A DNA stretch of 64,000 nt from Ruminococcus flavefaciens (GCF_900119075.1 NZ_FPIP01000005.1:144922-208921); one strand, 5' to 3'. Numbered from the stretch's first letter, positions 50,459 to 58,507 are shown. Numbers and translations: made by a program. The notes: a model not told the origin generated them from the letters alone.

Positions 50459-50555
50459 AGTTTGATGAATTTCTAAACGCATGAATGAATAGCGAAAAAT
50501 AAAAGCAGCACTGCGTATTTGCAGTGCTGCTTTTTGAGTATGAACAATAAAGAAA

Positions 50556-52163
50556 TTATCTGTAGATAGAGCCGTCCTCGATGCTCTGGAGAACGCCTGC
50601 ACAAAGCTGCTTCCACTGTGCAACTTCAGCCTCGTCGTAGGAGATGACCTTCTTAGCCCATGTTGAGCAGTGTGCACAAGCATTGGGAGCAGTCTGACCT
50701 TCTTCGAGAATGTCGTTTACGCAGAGTGACTTGCTGCAGTTGTTGTTCTTGATGAAGTGCTCAAGGAAGCCGTCAAGCTTCTTGTTGTCTACGTAGAGCT
50801 TAGGAAGATGCATTGTTCTTCCGTAGTTCATCATTGCCTCAGGCTTGAGGTATTCCATCCATCTCATCTGAGGAGCGCCAACGGGAGGACCTCCCATAGG
50901 CATACCGGCAGGAGGTGCTGTGATACCGTGTGCCTTTGCCCATTCCTCAGCTTCGCCGGGTCTTGGAGCTCTGCCTTCCATTATCCATGGAGGAGGACCG
51001 CCTGCGGGCATACCCATTGGAGGTGCGCCTGCAGGAGCGCCTGTTGGCATACCGGCAGGAGGTGCGGACATACCGTTTGCCTTTGCCCATTCCTCAGCCT
51101 CGCCAGGTCTTGGAGCTCTGCCTTCCATTACCCATGGAGGAGGACCGCCTGCAGGTCTGCCCATTGGAGGAACACCGGCAGGAGCACCCATAGGAGCACC
51201 GGCAGGTGCAGCAGCAGGAGCACCGCCCTTTTCAAGACCTGCCTGATCGGGACGTGTAGCGATTGTCTTAGCCTGTGGCCAGTTTACGATGTCGAGGAGG
51301 TTTCCGTCGTAAGACTCTTCCATGTAGCCCTTTACTACCTTGTGGAGGAAGTCTGTTGTTCTTGTTCTGTCGATGAGCTTGATAGAGAAGTGCTTGTTGC
51401 CTGTCTCTTCTGCAAGCTCTCTGTAGTAGTGAACGTCCTCAGGACGGATGAATTCAGCTGTAAGGATAGCAGCAGGATGTGTTACCTTCTTGTATGCACA
51501 GTTGACAAGTGAGTAGTCCATAGAGAACTTGTCAGGATCGGAGTGACCTACGAAGCAGCCGTGTGCAAGACGGAAAGGACATTCTCTGAGGCAGAGATTG
51601 TTAGCTATTACACGGAGGTGAAGGTCTGTATCCTTGTACTGTGTGAGGAGCTGCCTGAGAAGATCGAATCTTCTGTTGAAGCCGTGGTCGAGTGTGATCT
51701 CGTCTACGCCCCAGTTGCGCCAGTACTCGATGTGCTGGATAGTTGTTGGGTAAGCATAGAGTCCCAGTGTTACGAATGCGTCCTTGAACTCTCTCTTAAC
51801 GTACTTGATGAGGATAGGGGAATTAAGAGTAAATGCCTTGATACCCATATCGTACATTGTGTGGAGGAAGTCACGGATCTTCTTGCCCATTACAGGATCA
51901 AGCTCGTTCTGATCCATTGAAAGCGGGTTGATGAGGTAGTTGAAAGTAATGTCTCGCTTCTGACATTCCTTTACGTAATTAGCGAGCTCATCAAGAGTGA
52001 AGTCCGGGATAATTGAAGCAGTACGTCCTCCGGGAAGTCCGTCGTGCTTGAGCTTTCCGAAAAAGCTTGTGATGGCGTGCTTCTTATCATACTGGTCTAC
52101 GAAATCGAAGAGCTTGTAGTCAAAGTTACAGCCAAGATCGAATGAAATAGAATCCTGATTCAT
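50556..52163 (-). CDS. U32-family-like protein with proline-rich repeated insert
   Basis: The 535-residue cytoplasmic protein resembles the U32 (YhbU/TrhP-type) barrel over about 1-300: LINPLSMDQ..., FTLNSPILIKYV, LGLYAYPTTIQHIEYWRNWGVDEITLDHGFNR, then NNLCLRECPFRLAHGCFVGHSD. Cys191, 195, 203 and 222 are candidate Fe-S ligands, as in U32 proteins that modify RNA, cofactors or peptides. Residues about 308-430 are Pro/Gly/Ala/Met-rich and contain two copies of a 49-residue unit with the core MEGRAPRPGEAEEWAKA. A C-terminal domain has four more cysteines (about 473-497; CSKSLC ... CAHC). GGGAGATG precedes the ATG. Enzyme activity is not assigned. Confidence 0.72.
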   Translation of the reverse strand: MNQDSISFDLGCNFDYKLFDFVDQYDKKHAITSFFGKLKHDGLPGGRTASIIPDFTLDELANYVKECQKRDITFNYLINPLSMDQNELDPVMGKKIRDFLHTMYDMGIKAFTLNSPILIKYVKREFKDAFVTLGLYAYPTTIQHIEYWRNWGVDEITLDHGFNRRFDLLRQLLTQYKDTDLHLRVIANNLCLRECPFRLAHGCFVGHSDPDKFSMDYSLVNCAYKKVTHPAAILTAEFIRPEDVHYYRELAEETGNKHFSIKLIDRTRTTDFLHKVVKGYMEESYDGNLLDIVNWPQAKTIATRPDQAGLEKGGAPAAAPAGAPMGAPAGVPPMGRPAGGPPPWVMEGRAPRPGEAEEWAKANGMSAPPAGMPTGAPAGAPPMGMPAGGPPPWIMEGRAPRPGEAEEWAKAHGITAPPAGMPMGGPPVGAPQMRWMEYLKPEAMMNYGRTMHLPKLYVDNKKLDGFLEHFIKNNNCSKSLCVNDILEEGQTAPNACAHCSTWAKKVISYDEAEVAQWKQLCAGVLQSIEDGSIYR

Positions 52164-52327
52164 GTTTTCACATCTCCCTTAGAATTTTTATTCAGGACTT
52201 ATACACTGTGTAATAACTTTTAAGCGATATACGCTCAGAAAAGCGCCTATGACAAGTGGGTTATGTAGTTTACGTGCGTTATTTCGCGGTTTTTGGCTAT
52301 TATTTCCGCAGAAAGTCCCATATTAAA

Positions 52328-52356
52328 ATTATATCATTTATTCACATTGCTGTCAA
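52328..52356 (-). promoter_or_regulatory. Consensus promoter of the U32-like gene
   Basis: On the minus strand TTGACA, 17 bases, TATAAT. It leaves a leader of about 155 bases (52164-52320), unusually long here; GCGATAT-ACGC and AAGCGCCTATGACAAG-type short pairings are visible but no known riboswitch. Confidence 0.85.
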
Positions 52357-52535
52357 TGAATTATCTGCAAGTGATTGTTTGGGGAAAGATAATCCTTTTT
52401 GTCAATAATTGACAATGAAAAGCAGAATTTTATGCGATAATGCGCCATTGTGGTAAATATCTGCGGTTCGGCGCGGATATTACCGAAAGGATAAAATGAA
52501 CGCCGCCCCTACAGATATTTCCAATTCAAAAAGCC

Positions 52536-52564
52536 TTGACAAGAACAAATGTGCGTGTTATAAT
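52536..52564 (+). promoter_or_regulatory. Promoter of the Y-family polymerase gene
   Basis: TTGACA, 17 bases, TATAAT, perfect hexamers. The preceding 170 bases hold only AT-rich sequence and the tail of a palindrome module (GAACGCCGCCCCTACAG, about 52498). Confidence 0.88.
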
Positions 52565-52571
52565 ATATGCA

Positions 52572-52583
52572 GAACAGATGTTC
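52572..52583. promoter_or_regulatory. LexA (SOS) box
   Basis: GAACAGATGTTC matches the Gram-positive LexA site GAAC-N4-GTTC exactly and lies just past the -10, where repressor would block transcription. A weaker GAACAAATGTGC (52543-52554) falls in the promoter spacer. Confidence 0.85.
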
Positions 52584-52600
52584 CTAAAAGAGGTGAGACA

Positions 52601-54103
52601 ATGGAAAGGACATACATCGCTATAGACCTGAAATCATTCTATGCTTCTGTGGAATGCGTAGAACGGGAGCTGGATCCACTTGACGCGAATCTTGTGGTCG
52701 CCGACAAGAGCCGAACCGAAAAGACTATCTGCCTTGCTGTCACTCCGTCGCTGAAAGCCTGCGGAGTGGGCGGACGTCCGCGGCTTTTTGAGGTGGTATC
52801 GCAGGTGGCTGACGTCAATGCCGCCCGAAGGTTCAGAGCTCCCTACAGGCGATTCCGCGGAAAATCGTGCAGTGCTAAGGAGCTTGCGGCGGACAGGTCG
52901 CTGGAGCTGGACTACATCGTGGCTCAGCCGCGAATGGCGCTGTATATCGCCTACAGCACGAAAATATATCAGATATACCTGAAATATGTGGCTCCCGAGG
53001 ATATCCACGTCTATTCTATCGACGAGGTGTTTATTGATGTTACGGGATATCTTGCGACCTATCGCATGACTGCCCGTGAGCTGGCTGTGACCATGATACG
53101 GGACGTTCTGAAAAATACGGGTATTACCGCTACCGCAGGCATAGGCACGAATCTCTACCTTAGCAAGATAGCTATGGATATCGTGGCGAAGCGTATGCCT
53201 CCCGATGAGAACGGAGTCCGTATAGCTGAGCTTGACGAGATGTCCTACCGACGCATTATGTGGGAGCACCGTCCGCTGACGGATTTCTGGCGTGTGGGGC
53301 GCGGCTACGCAAGCAGGCTCGAGCATCACGGTATGTTCACCATGGGCGATGTGGCGAGAATGTCTACCTCGGAATTCGGCGAAAGGGCGCTGTATAAGCT
53401 CTTCGGCGTCAACGCGGAGCTCCTCATCGACCACGCGTGGGGCTGGGAGCCATGCACTATCGCGGATATAAAGAGCTACCGTCCCGAGACAAACAGCATA
53501 AGCTCGGGGCAGGTGCTTCAGGAGGCTACAGAGCCCGAAACTGCGCGGCTCATAACATGGGAAATGGCAGATGCGCTGGCTCTTGACCTTGCGGCCAAGG
53601 GGCTGGTCACCGACCAGATAACTCTCACTGTGGGCTACGATGTGGAGAATCTCCGCAGGGAGGATATCATGCAGAATTACAAGGGAAAGGTGGTCCTCGA
53701 CCACTACGGCAGGACTGTGCCTGTTCACGCCCATGGTACGGCGAATCTGACGGCAAAGGTGTCGTCCTCAAAGCTCATCACCGAGGCGGCGGCGGAGCTT
53801 TTTGAACGTATCACCGACGGAGTTCTGCTTGTACGCAGGCTGACTATCTGCGCCAACAGGGTGGTGCCTGCGGAGTCCGTCCGCGAGGAACAGCGTCAGC
53901 TGGACTTCTTTACCGACTTTGAAGACGAACAGCGCAGGCGGAGCAGGGAAGAAGCCGCTCTGCGGCGCGAGAAAAGCCTGCAGCTTGCCGTGCTGAGAAT
54001 GAAGGAGCGCTACGGCAGGAATGCGGTGCTCCGCGGCGCTGATTTCTGCGACGGAGCGACGGCGCGTTCACGCAATCAGCAGATAGGCGGTCACAGGGCG
54101 TAG
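52601..54103 (+). CDS. Y-family DNA polymerase (UmuC/DinB group)
   Basis: ATG 52601 with AGAGGTGAGA gives 500 residues. Motifs: YIAIDLKSFYASVECVERELDPLDANLVVAD (catalytic Asp), VYSIDEVFIDVTGYL (catalytic Asp-Glu pair), TATAGIGTNLYLSKIAMD, then the little finger and a C-terminal tail with Arg/Glu-rich helix. This group (UvrX/ImpB-like) does translesion synthesis. The LexA box and the partner gene downstream match SOS-induced modules. Longer than DinB Pol IV (about 350-400), in keeping with the UvrX-type branch. Confidence 0.94.
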   Translation: MERTYIAIDLKSFYASVECVERELDPLDANLVVADKSRTEKTICLAVTPSLKACGVGGRPRLFEVVSQVADVNAARRFRAPYRRFRGKSCSAKELAADRSLELDYIVAQPRMALYIAYSTKIYQIYLKYVAPEDIHVYSIDEVFIDVTGYLATYRMTARELAVTMIRDVLKNTGITATAGIGTNLYLSKIAMDIVAKRMPPDENGVRIAELDEMSYRRIMWEHRPLTDFWRVGRGYASRLEHHGMFTMGDVARMSTSEFGERALYKLFGVNAELLIDHAWGWEPCTIADIKSYRPETNSISSGQVLQEATEPETARLITWEMADALALDLAAKGLVTDQITLTVGYDVENLRREDIMQNYKGKVVLDHYGRTVPVHAHGTANLTAKVSSSKLITEAAAELFERITDGVLLVRRLTICANRVVPAESVREEQRQLDFFTDFEDEQRRRSREEAALRREKSLQLAVLRMKERYGRNAVLRGADFCDGATARSRNQQIGGHRA

Positions 54104-54111
54104 TTTTAGAG

Positions 54112-54179
54112 CTAAGAGCTAAGAACTAAGAGCTAAGAACTAAGAGCTAAGAACTAAGAGCTAAGAAGTGAGAGCTAAG
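54112..54179. repeat. Heptad array (CTAAGAG / CTAAGAA)
   Basis: About ten 7-bp units alternate CTAAGAG and CTAAGAA with one GTGAGAG variant. It begins nine bases after the polymerase stop and abuts a GTAGGGGCGGATATTATCC module. The longest heptad tract in the window. Confidence 0.92.
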
Positions 54180-54251
54180 TAGGGGCGGATATTATCCGCC
54201 CGAAGTTCGCGTGATATACGTTTTGTAGGGGCTGGCGTCCTCGACAGCCCG
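54179..54251. repeat. Two palindrome modules
   Basis: GTAGGGGCGGATA/TATCCGCCC module (54179-54202) and TGTAGGGGCTGGCG/CGACAGCCC module (54224-54251), in the leader between the polymerase and its partner gene. Confidence 0.8.
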
Positions 54252-54290
54252 TTACTGGCTGAATGATATCCCGTTCAAAAGGAGGAGGGC

Positions 54291-54698
54291 TTGAGCGTGT
54301 CTGATAAATATGATGATATCATCAATATGCCGCATCATGTCTCAAAAAGCAGGGGACAGATGCCGCGGCGCAATCGTGCGGCGCAGTTTGCGCCGTTTGC
54401 GGCTCTTACAGGCTATGAGGACGCCATTGACGAGTCCGCACGCAGGACTGACTCGAAAGCCGAGCTCTGCGAGGACGACGCGGCGGAGCTGGACAAAAAA
54501 ATAAAGCTCCTCGGCGCACGTATAGCCGAAGAACCTTTCTGCGAGGTCGTTTATTTCGTGCCCGACAAGCACAAGTGCGGCGGAAGATATGCCGCTGTGT
54601 CGGGAAATGTCCGCTTTATCGAGGAGGCGTCGCGGCAGATAGTGTTCTGCGGCGGTATGCGGATACCTATTGACGATGTGGTGAAGATCTCGCTATAA
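54291..54698 (+). CDS. YolD-like partner of the Y-family polymerase
   Basis: The 135-residue protein contains PHHVSKSRGQMPRRNRAAQFAPFAALTGYEDAIDESARRTDSKAEL, the pattern of YolD-type proteins that accompany UvrX/DinB-like polymerases in Bacillota. It starts at TTG 54291 (GGAGGAGGG five bases upstream); a GTG at 54297 is the alternative. No own promoter was seen, so it is presumably read from the SOS promoter through the heptads and palindromes. Biochemical role unknown. Confidence 0.8.
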   Translation: MSVSDKYDDIINMPHHVSKSRGQMPRRNRAAQFAPFAALTGYEDAIDESARRTDSKAELCEDDAAELDKKIKLLGARIAEEPFCEVVYFVPDKHKCGGRYAAVSGNVRFIEEASRQIVFCGGMRIPIDDVVKISL

Positions 54699-54796
54699 AA
54701 GAGCAACAGCCCTACCTCCGCCCAAGGAGATAAGACTGTTCTGATTTGCCCTCTTACAATGGAAGGATAGCAAAAAGGAATTAACAACAATATATC

Positions 54797-55480
54797 ACAA
54801 AGACCGCCTATAGTCTTTGTAAAGGTTCTTTTGTTTAACGATCTCTGCGTGATACTGTAAAGACCACCTGTTCTGAGCTATCCGATCAGAACCAGCGTAA
54901 ACAGCAAACCCGAATGCAGGTTAGGGGAGTATAGTGCAGAGTCTCCCCGCCTGCGGGCTTGTTGACTTGAAAGGAAAGCTGATGGTATTCAGCATTTATG
55001 CGGAGAGTTATGAGAGGTACTCTGCCGCTGTATACGAAGCTGTGAGAGCAGCTTCTGTTTATAATGTCTGTAACTATTTCCGCTCATTATTATTCGGCGA
55101 GGACAAAGGAGAGCGGGAGAGGGACCGCTCTTCCTCTGTGCCATAGACCTTGCCTCGCCGTTTAAAGTGAAGCCTTTTCCGCTCTCGGTGCAGAGAAGCG
55201 GGCGTGAAGCCTCATTCAGGGTAAGCGTATCATGTGGGACCTATACGCGGTCCGTATGCAGGAGACCTGCCGCTTAAAGCTGTATATCCCGTACTTTCAG
55301 AGAAGATTCGGAAAAAACAGCGCCTTGTATCAAAAGCTGTCATTTTGGGAGGGGTAACAGGCTTAAGGTGCTGTTCTTTCCTGCACTTTCTGCTTAGAGG
55401 GTTAGATAAGGATATTCTCTTGGCAGGGTTAGGAGCAATAATTCCCGTACATCTGCTTAGGAGGGTATCCCGATAAGCAT
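54797..55480 (+). ncRNA. Candidate large structured RNA (strand inferred)
   Basis: This 1-kb gap has no convincing gene but many hairpins: ACAAAGAC/GTCTTTGT (54797-54820), GTTCTGA/TCAGAAC (54870-54892), GGGGAG/CTCCCC (54924-54948), GCGG-AGAG/CTCT-GCCGC (55000-55028), GAAGCTG/CAGCTTC (55036-55055), a nested pair CGGCGAGG/CCTCGCCG (55095-55160) enclosing AGGAGAGCGG/CCGCTC-TCCT (55107-55135), CCGCTCTC/GAG-AAGCGG (about 55180-55202), AAAACAGC/GCTGT-TTTT (about 55315-55346) and a final GCTTA...TAAGC (about 55455-55478). Base composition drops to about 75% A+T after 55490. Size and structure recall large ornate RNAs, but no family was matched. The + strand is assumed because the final hairpin lies on its 3' side. 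Confidence 0.45.
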
Positions 55481-55740
55481 TATTCAATTTTATCACTCCA
55501 AATAAAATATCCCGATAGCAATCTCTTATTGCTATATCAATATTATAAATAAAATGTGAATTGATAACAACCTATAAAATAAATATTTGGTGGATAAAAT
55601 GAGGGAAATAACGTAAGTGTGCACAATGCAGGTAGGATTTTTACCAAAAAATTAGTCCGATTGCCAAAATCGTTGTGAATTGTACGGACATATATAATTT
55701 GTATTGTGATATTTATCCAGACATTTGTCTGTATATGGCA

Positions 55741-55774
55741 AAAAAATCTGCCCGCTTATGCGGACAGATTTTTC
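55741..55774 (-). terminator. Terminator of the second sigma/anti-sigma operon
   Basis: AAAAAATCTGCCCGC-TTAT-GCGGACAGATTTTT, A-rich to the left so T-rich on the minus strand; a few bases beyond the stop at 55779. Confidence 0.88.
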
Positions 55775-55778
55775 TTTG

Positions 55779-57323
55779 TTAAAGCGTTTTTAGTTTGTTT
55801 ACGAGCTCCTCGGCGTTGTCTTTGCCTATATCTATGGTGTATTTCAGGTAGAACAGGTCAACTTCCAGTTTACCGTCGTCGGTTATGTGGATATAGCCGA
55901 AATGCAGGTAATTACCGTCATCTGCAAGTCCTGATGTGACTATATGGATAGAGCCGAGCTTGTTTGAAGTATCGAGCGCAGGCGGTTCCTCACCTGCATT
56001 TTGCAGCATGAACCTCTGAGCGCCGTTGGATAAGCCTGCTATCTGTGCAGGTCTGTCACTGTAGTCTCTTAAAAGTTCAAAAGCGGACTTTTGGTCGGAG
56101 AAAACGTAAAAACGTTTGTCGTTATAGTCGTAAAGTGAAGCTGCTTTCATGGTTTTTTCTGCATTGGCTCCGTTTAATATGTCTCCGAGAGTATCGGGGT
56201 TCCATACTTCGTTTACGCCGATATAACCTGTGTTTTGTCCGTATATAACGGCAACGCACATAAAATCGAGGTCAATGTCGCCGTATTTGTAGAAAACAAG
56301 GTTCAAGCCTGTTGCATCGTCGCGCTCGGCGGCTATGCTTGTGCCGAGATCGTACCTGCTTATGGTCGAGCCCGTTGTCCTGTAGTAATTGCCGTTATAG
56401 CGGAAGCCTGTTATACTTGTTGTGGTGACGGTGGTCGCTATGGTGGTCGTTGTGGTAGATGTGGTAGTGTAGTAAGGTACTGACTCGGTAGCGACAGGGG
56501 AAGGTGAATCGCTCGTTTTTGTCGTAGTCACTACTGTGGTATCGGGTATCTTGGTCGTATAGGCGCGTGTAGTGGAGTAGACTGCGCTTGACGTGGTATA
56601 TATCCGTGTAGTGGAGTAGACTGCGCTTGACGTGGTATATATCCGTGTAGTGGAGTAGGCTGCGCTTGATGTGGTATATACCCGTGTTGTGGAATAGGAT
56701 ACACTGGTGGTATTTAACCGCGTGGTCGTGGTTGTTCTTGTGGTACGTGCAGTAGTTGTGGTGAGTTTGCTTCTTGTGGTGGTTCTTGCAGTTGTAGTCC
56801 TTGCGGAGGTCCTGCTGTTCTCGGTAGTGCTGCGGTGTGTTGTGGTAGTAACCACAGTTGTACGGCGGGCAGCCGTTACCTCCATGAATGAGAATGTTGT
56901 GGGAAGCGGCGGTTCAACAGTGCTGCTGCCGCTGTTCTTTTTGTGTGTGGTCGTAACAGCAGGAGCGTTTTCGCCCGATACTGTTGTGACAGTTGTGCCG
57001 TTTTGTACGGCGGCCTCGCCGTTATTAGCGGTGACAACGGCGGTGGTTGTGGTCACAGGAATGCCTGTGTTTCCGTTTTCGTCCGTAGTCGGCGGAGCAG
57101 TGGTATTTGCTTCGGTAACGTTGAACTGAGATTTGTCAGGAGAAGGAGCAATGGTCTTGAGTGAGTCTGTACGCCAGATATTGAAGCCGACAAGCATCAT
57201 AAGGCAGCAGCTGAGGGCTACAGCTGAGCGCTTGATAAATACTTCTCTTTTGCGCTTCTTTTCTTTTAAGTATTCGTCCCTGCGCCGAAAAACACTACGA
57301 GCAACGTCTTTATAGTCTTTCAT
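55779..57323 (-). CDS. Membrane-anchored putative anti-sigma factor with Thr-rich stalk
   Basis: ATG 57323 with AAGGAGGGC gives 514 residues. The basic cytoplasmic N-terminus (KDYKDVARSVFRRRDEYLKEKK) leads to one membrane helix (about 31-49, SAVALSCCLMMLVGFNIW). Then comes a Thr/Ser-rich stalk (about 70-320) with a four-fold 13-residue repeat (SSAVYSTTRIYTT, encoded by a 39-bp DNA repeat at 56566-56720). A folded C-terminal domain of about 190 residues follows. The stalk probably spans the wall and is likely glycosylated (inference). It overlaps the sigma gene by 14 bases. Anti-sigma role rests on context and topology. Confidence 0.75.
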   Translation of the reverse strand: MKDYKDVARSVFRRRDEYLKEKKRKREVFIKRSAVALSCCLMMLVGFNIWRTDSLKTIAPSPDKSQFNVTEANTTAPPTTDENGNTGIPVTTTTAVVTANNGEAAVQNGTTVTTVSGENAPAVTTTHKKNSGSSTVEPPLPTTFSFMEVTAARRTTVVTTTTHRSTTENSRTSARTTTARTTTRSKLTTTTARTTRTTTTTRLNTTSVSYSTTRVYTTSSAAYSTTRIYTTSSAVYSTTRIYTTSSAVYSTTRAYTTKIPDTTVVTTTKTSDSPSPVATESVPYYTTTSTTTTTIATTVTTTSITGFRYNGNYYRTTGSTISRYDLGTSIAAERDDATGLNLVFYKYGDIDLDFMCVAVIYGQNTGYIGVNEVWNPDTLGDILNGANAEKTMKAASLYDYNDKRFYVFSDQKSAFELLRDYSDRPAQIAGLSNGAQRFMLQNAGEEPPALDTSNKLGSIHIVTSGLADDGNYLHFGYIHITDDGKLEVDLFYLKYTIDIGKDNAEELVNKLKTL

Positions 57324-57870
57324 ACTCAAAGCCCTCCTTTTCAAGCTTTGATCTCAGCGCCTGTTTGGCTCTGTACAGGAGATTTTCTATCTGGCGGCAG
57401 CTTTTTTTCATTACCCTTGCTGCCTCAGAGTTGCTCAGCTCCTCGAAATATGTAAGGTAGAGCACCTGCCTGTAGTCGGGGTTCAGGGTCTCCATAGCCC
57501 TGTGAAGCGAGATCTTCTGTTCCTCTCTAAGATATTCCTTTTCTATGCTGCGCTCATCGGCGATCTTGTCGTATTCTTCGGCTGACCTGTCGGAGATACG
57601 GGACAGTTTGCGCATACCGTCCACCGCGACATTGCGGGCAATAGTGAAAAGCCATGTCTTGAAGGAGCTTTTTCCATAGAATCTTGGCTTTTTTGCTGCG
57701 ATCTTGAAGAATGCGTCCTCCATGAACTCCTCGGCAAGGCTGTAGCTGCCTGTAATGCCGCAGAGGTACAGGATAACTCCGTCTTTGTAATCGCAGATCA
57801 TATCGACTAAGGCTGTATCGTCGCCCTCGAGATAGCGGCGATAATATAATTCACCCTTGTCTTTGTCCAT
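57310..57870 (-). CDS. ECF-family RNA polymerase sigma factor
   Basis: ATG 57870 with AAGGAGGCG gives 186 residues. Region 2 includes SYSLAEEFMEDAFFKIA and FKTWLFTIARNVAVDGMRK. Region 4 reads LNPDYRQVLYLTYFEELSNSEAARVMKKSCRQIENLLYRAKQAL, a helix-turn-helix for -35 recognition. The linker between them is long and charged (SDRSAEEYDKIADERSIEKEYLREEQKIS). Overlap with the downstream anti-sigma indicates coupling. Different enough from the sigma at 6677 to imply a separate regulon. Confidence 0.92.
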   Translation of the reverse strand: MDKDKGELYYRRYLEGDDTALVDMICDYKDGVILYLCGITGSYSLAEEFMEDAFFKIAAKKPRFYGKSSFKTWLFTIARNVAVDGMRKLSRISDRSAEEYDKIADERSIEKEYLREEQKISLHRAMETLNPDYRQVLYLTYFEELSNSEAARVMKKSCRQIENLLYRAKQALRSKLEKEGFEYERL

Positions 57871-58001
57871 GAGCGCCTCCTTTCTAAAGGATCTGTCCGC
57901 TCTCATTTATTAGACGTTTGAGAAAGCGGAAACTCTCAGTAATTTTTTGGTTTTTCAGATATTTTTTTAATTTAACAATTGAAATAGCAACAAATCATGA
58001 A

Positions 58002-58099
58002 GTTTAGAGTTGAAAGTTATGGTGTCGCCTGCGGCGGTATTATTATAACGTGAGCGAAGCGAACACATTAACTCTCAACTCTACGCTCTAAACTCTCGA
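58002..58099. repeat. Heptads flanking a palindrome, inverted
   Basis: TTTAGAG-TTGAAAG-TTATGG on the left and AACTCTC-AACTCTA-CGCTCTA-AACTCTC on the right, both period 7 and mutually complementary, enclosing TCGCCTGCGGCG and GAGCGAAGCGAAC. The whole could form a long interrupted stem. Confidence 0.75.
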
Positions 58100-58130
58100 C
58101 TAACAAAAGAAAAAGCAATAACAGAATAAA

Positions 58131-58154
58131 AAAGGGCGGACAAGCTGTCCGCCC
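58131..58154 (-). terminator. Terminator of spoVS
   Basis: GGGCGGACA-AGC-TGTCCGCCC with an A-run to the left, i.e. T-run on the minus strand, just beyond the spoVS stop. Confidence 0.85.
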
Positions 58155-58175
58155 GATGGTTTGTGTCATTACCGA

Positions 58176-58436
58176 TTATCTCTGTTCACAGATGAGCTTG
58201 ATAGCAGTTCTTTCTTCACCGTCGATCTGGATATTTGCAAATGCAGGAATACAAATGAGGTCTATGCCGATCGGAGCAAGATATCCTCTTGCGATTGCGA
58301 TCGCTTTCACTGCCTGATTTGCTGCACCGGCACCGACTGCCTGAACTTCAACAGCTTTCTGTTCTCTGATTACACCGGCAATAGCTCCGGCTACAGAATT
58401 CGGTGATGAATGTGATGATACTTTCAGAATTTCCAT
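58176..58436 (-). CDS. spoVS: Stage V sporulation protein S
   Basis: ATG 58436 with AGGAGGGTT gives 86 residues, the normal SpoVS length: EILKVSSHSSPNSVAGAIAGVIREQKAVEVQAVGAGAANQAVKAIAIARGYLAPIGIDLICIPAFANIQIDGEERTAIKL, near-textbook Alba-like fold. In Bacillus it affects spore coat assembly and septation. Ruminococci rarely sporulate, so the gene may be retained for another task (inference). It is adjacent to ymdB, as in Bacillus. Confidence 0.95.
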   Translation of the reverse strand: MEILKVSSHSSPNSVAGAIAGVIREQKAVEVQAVGAGAANQAVKAIAIARGYLAPIGIDLICIPAFANIQIDGEERTAIKLICEQR

Positions 58437-58507
58437 TACAAATAACCCTCCTGATATAAATATTTGTACGTTTAATGTCAAATGCCTTTAGGCTATTGTA
58501 CAAATAT

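Noticed and set aside
54934..55476. Two + strand ORFs of 70 and 80 codons and an 88-codon minus ORF
   Set aside because: No ribosome sites, no start context, low-complexity products, and they overlap strong stems; structured RNA is a better reading.
54797..55480. RNase P RNA, tmRNA, SRP RNA or group II intron
   Set aside because: The conserved core blocks of these RNAs that I know (for example GAGGAAAGTCC of RNase P, or a tmRNA acceptor and tag frame) were not found on either strand by eye.
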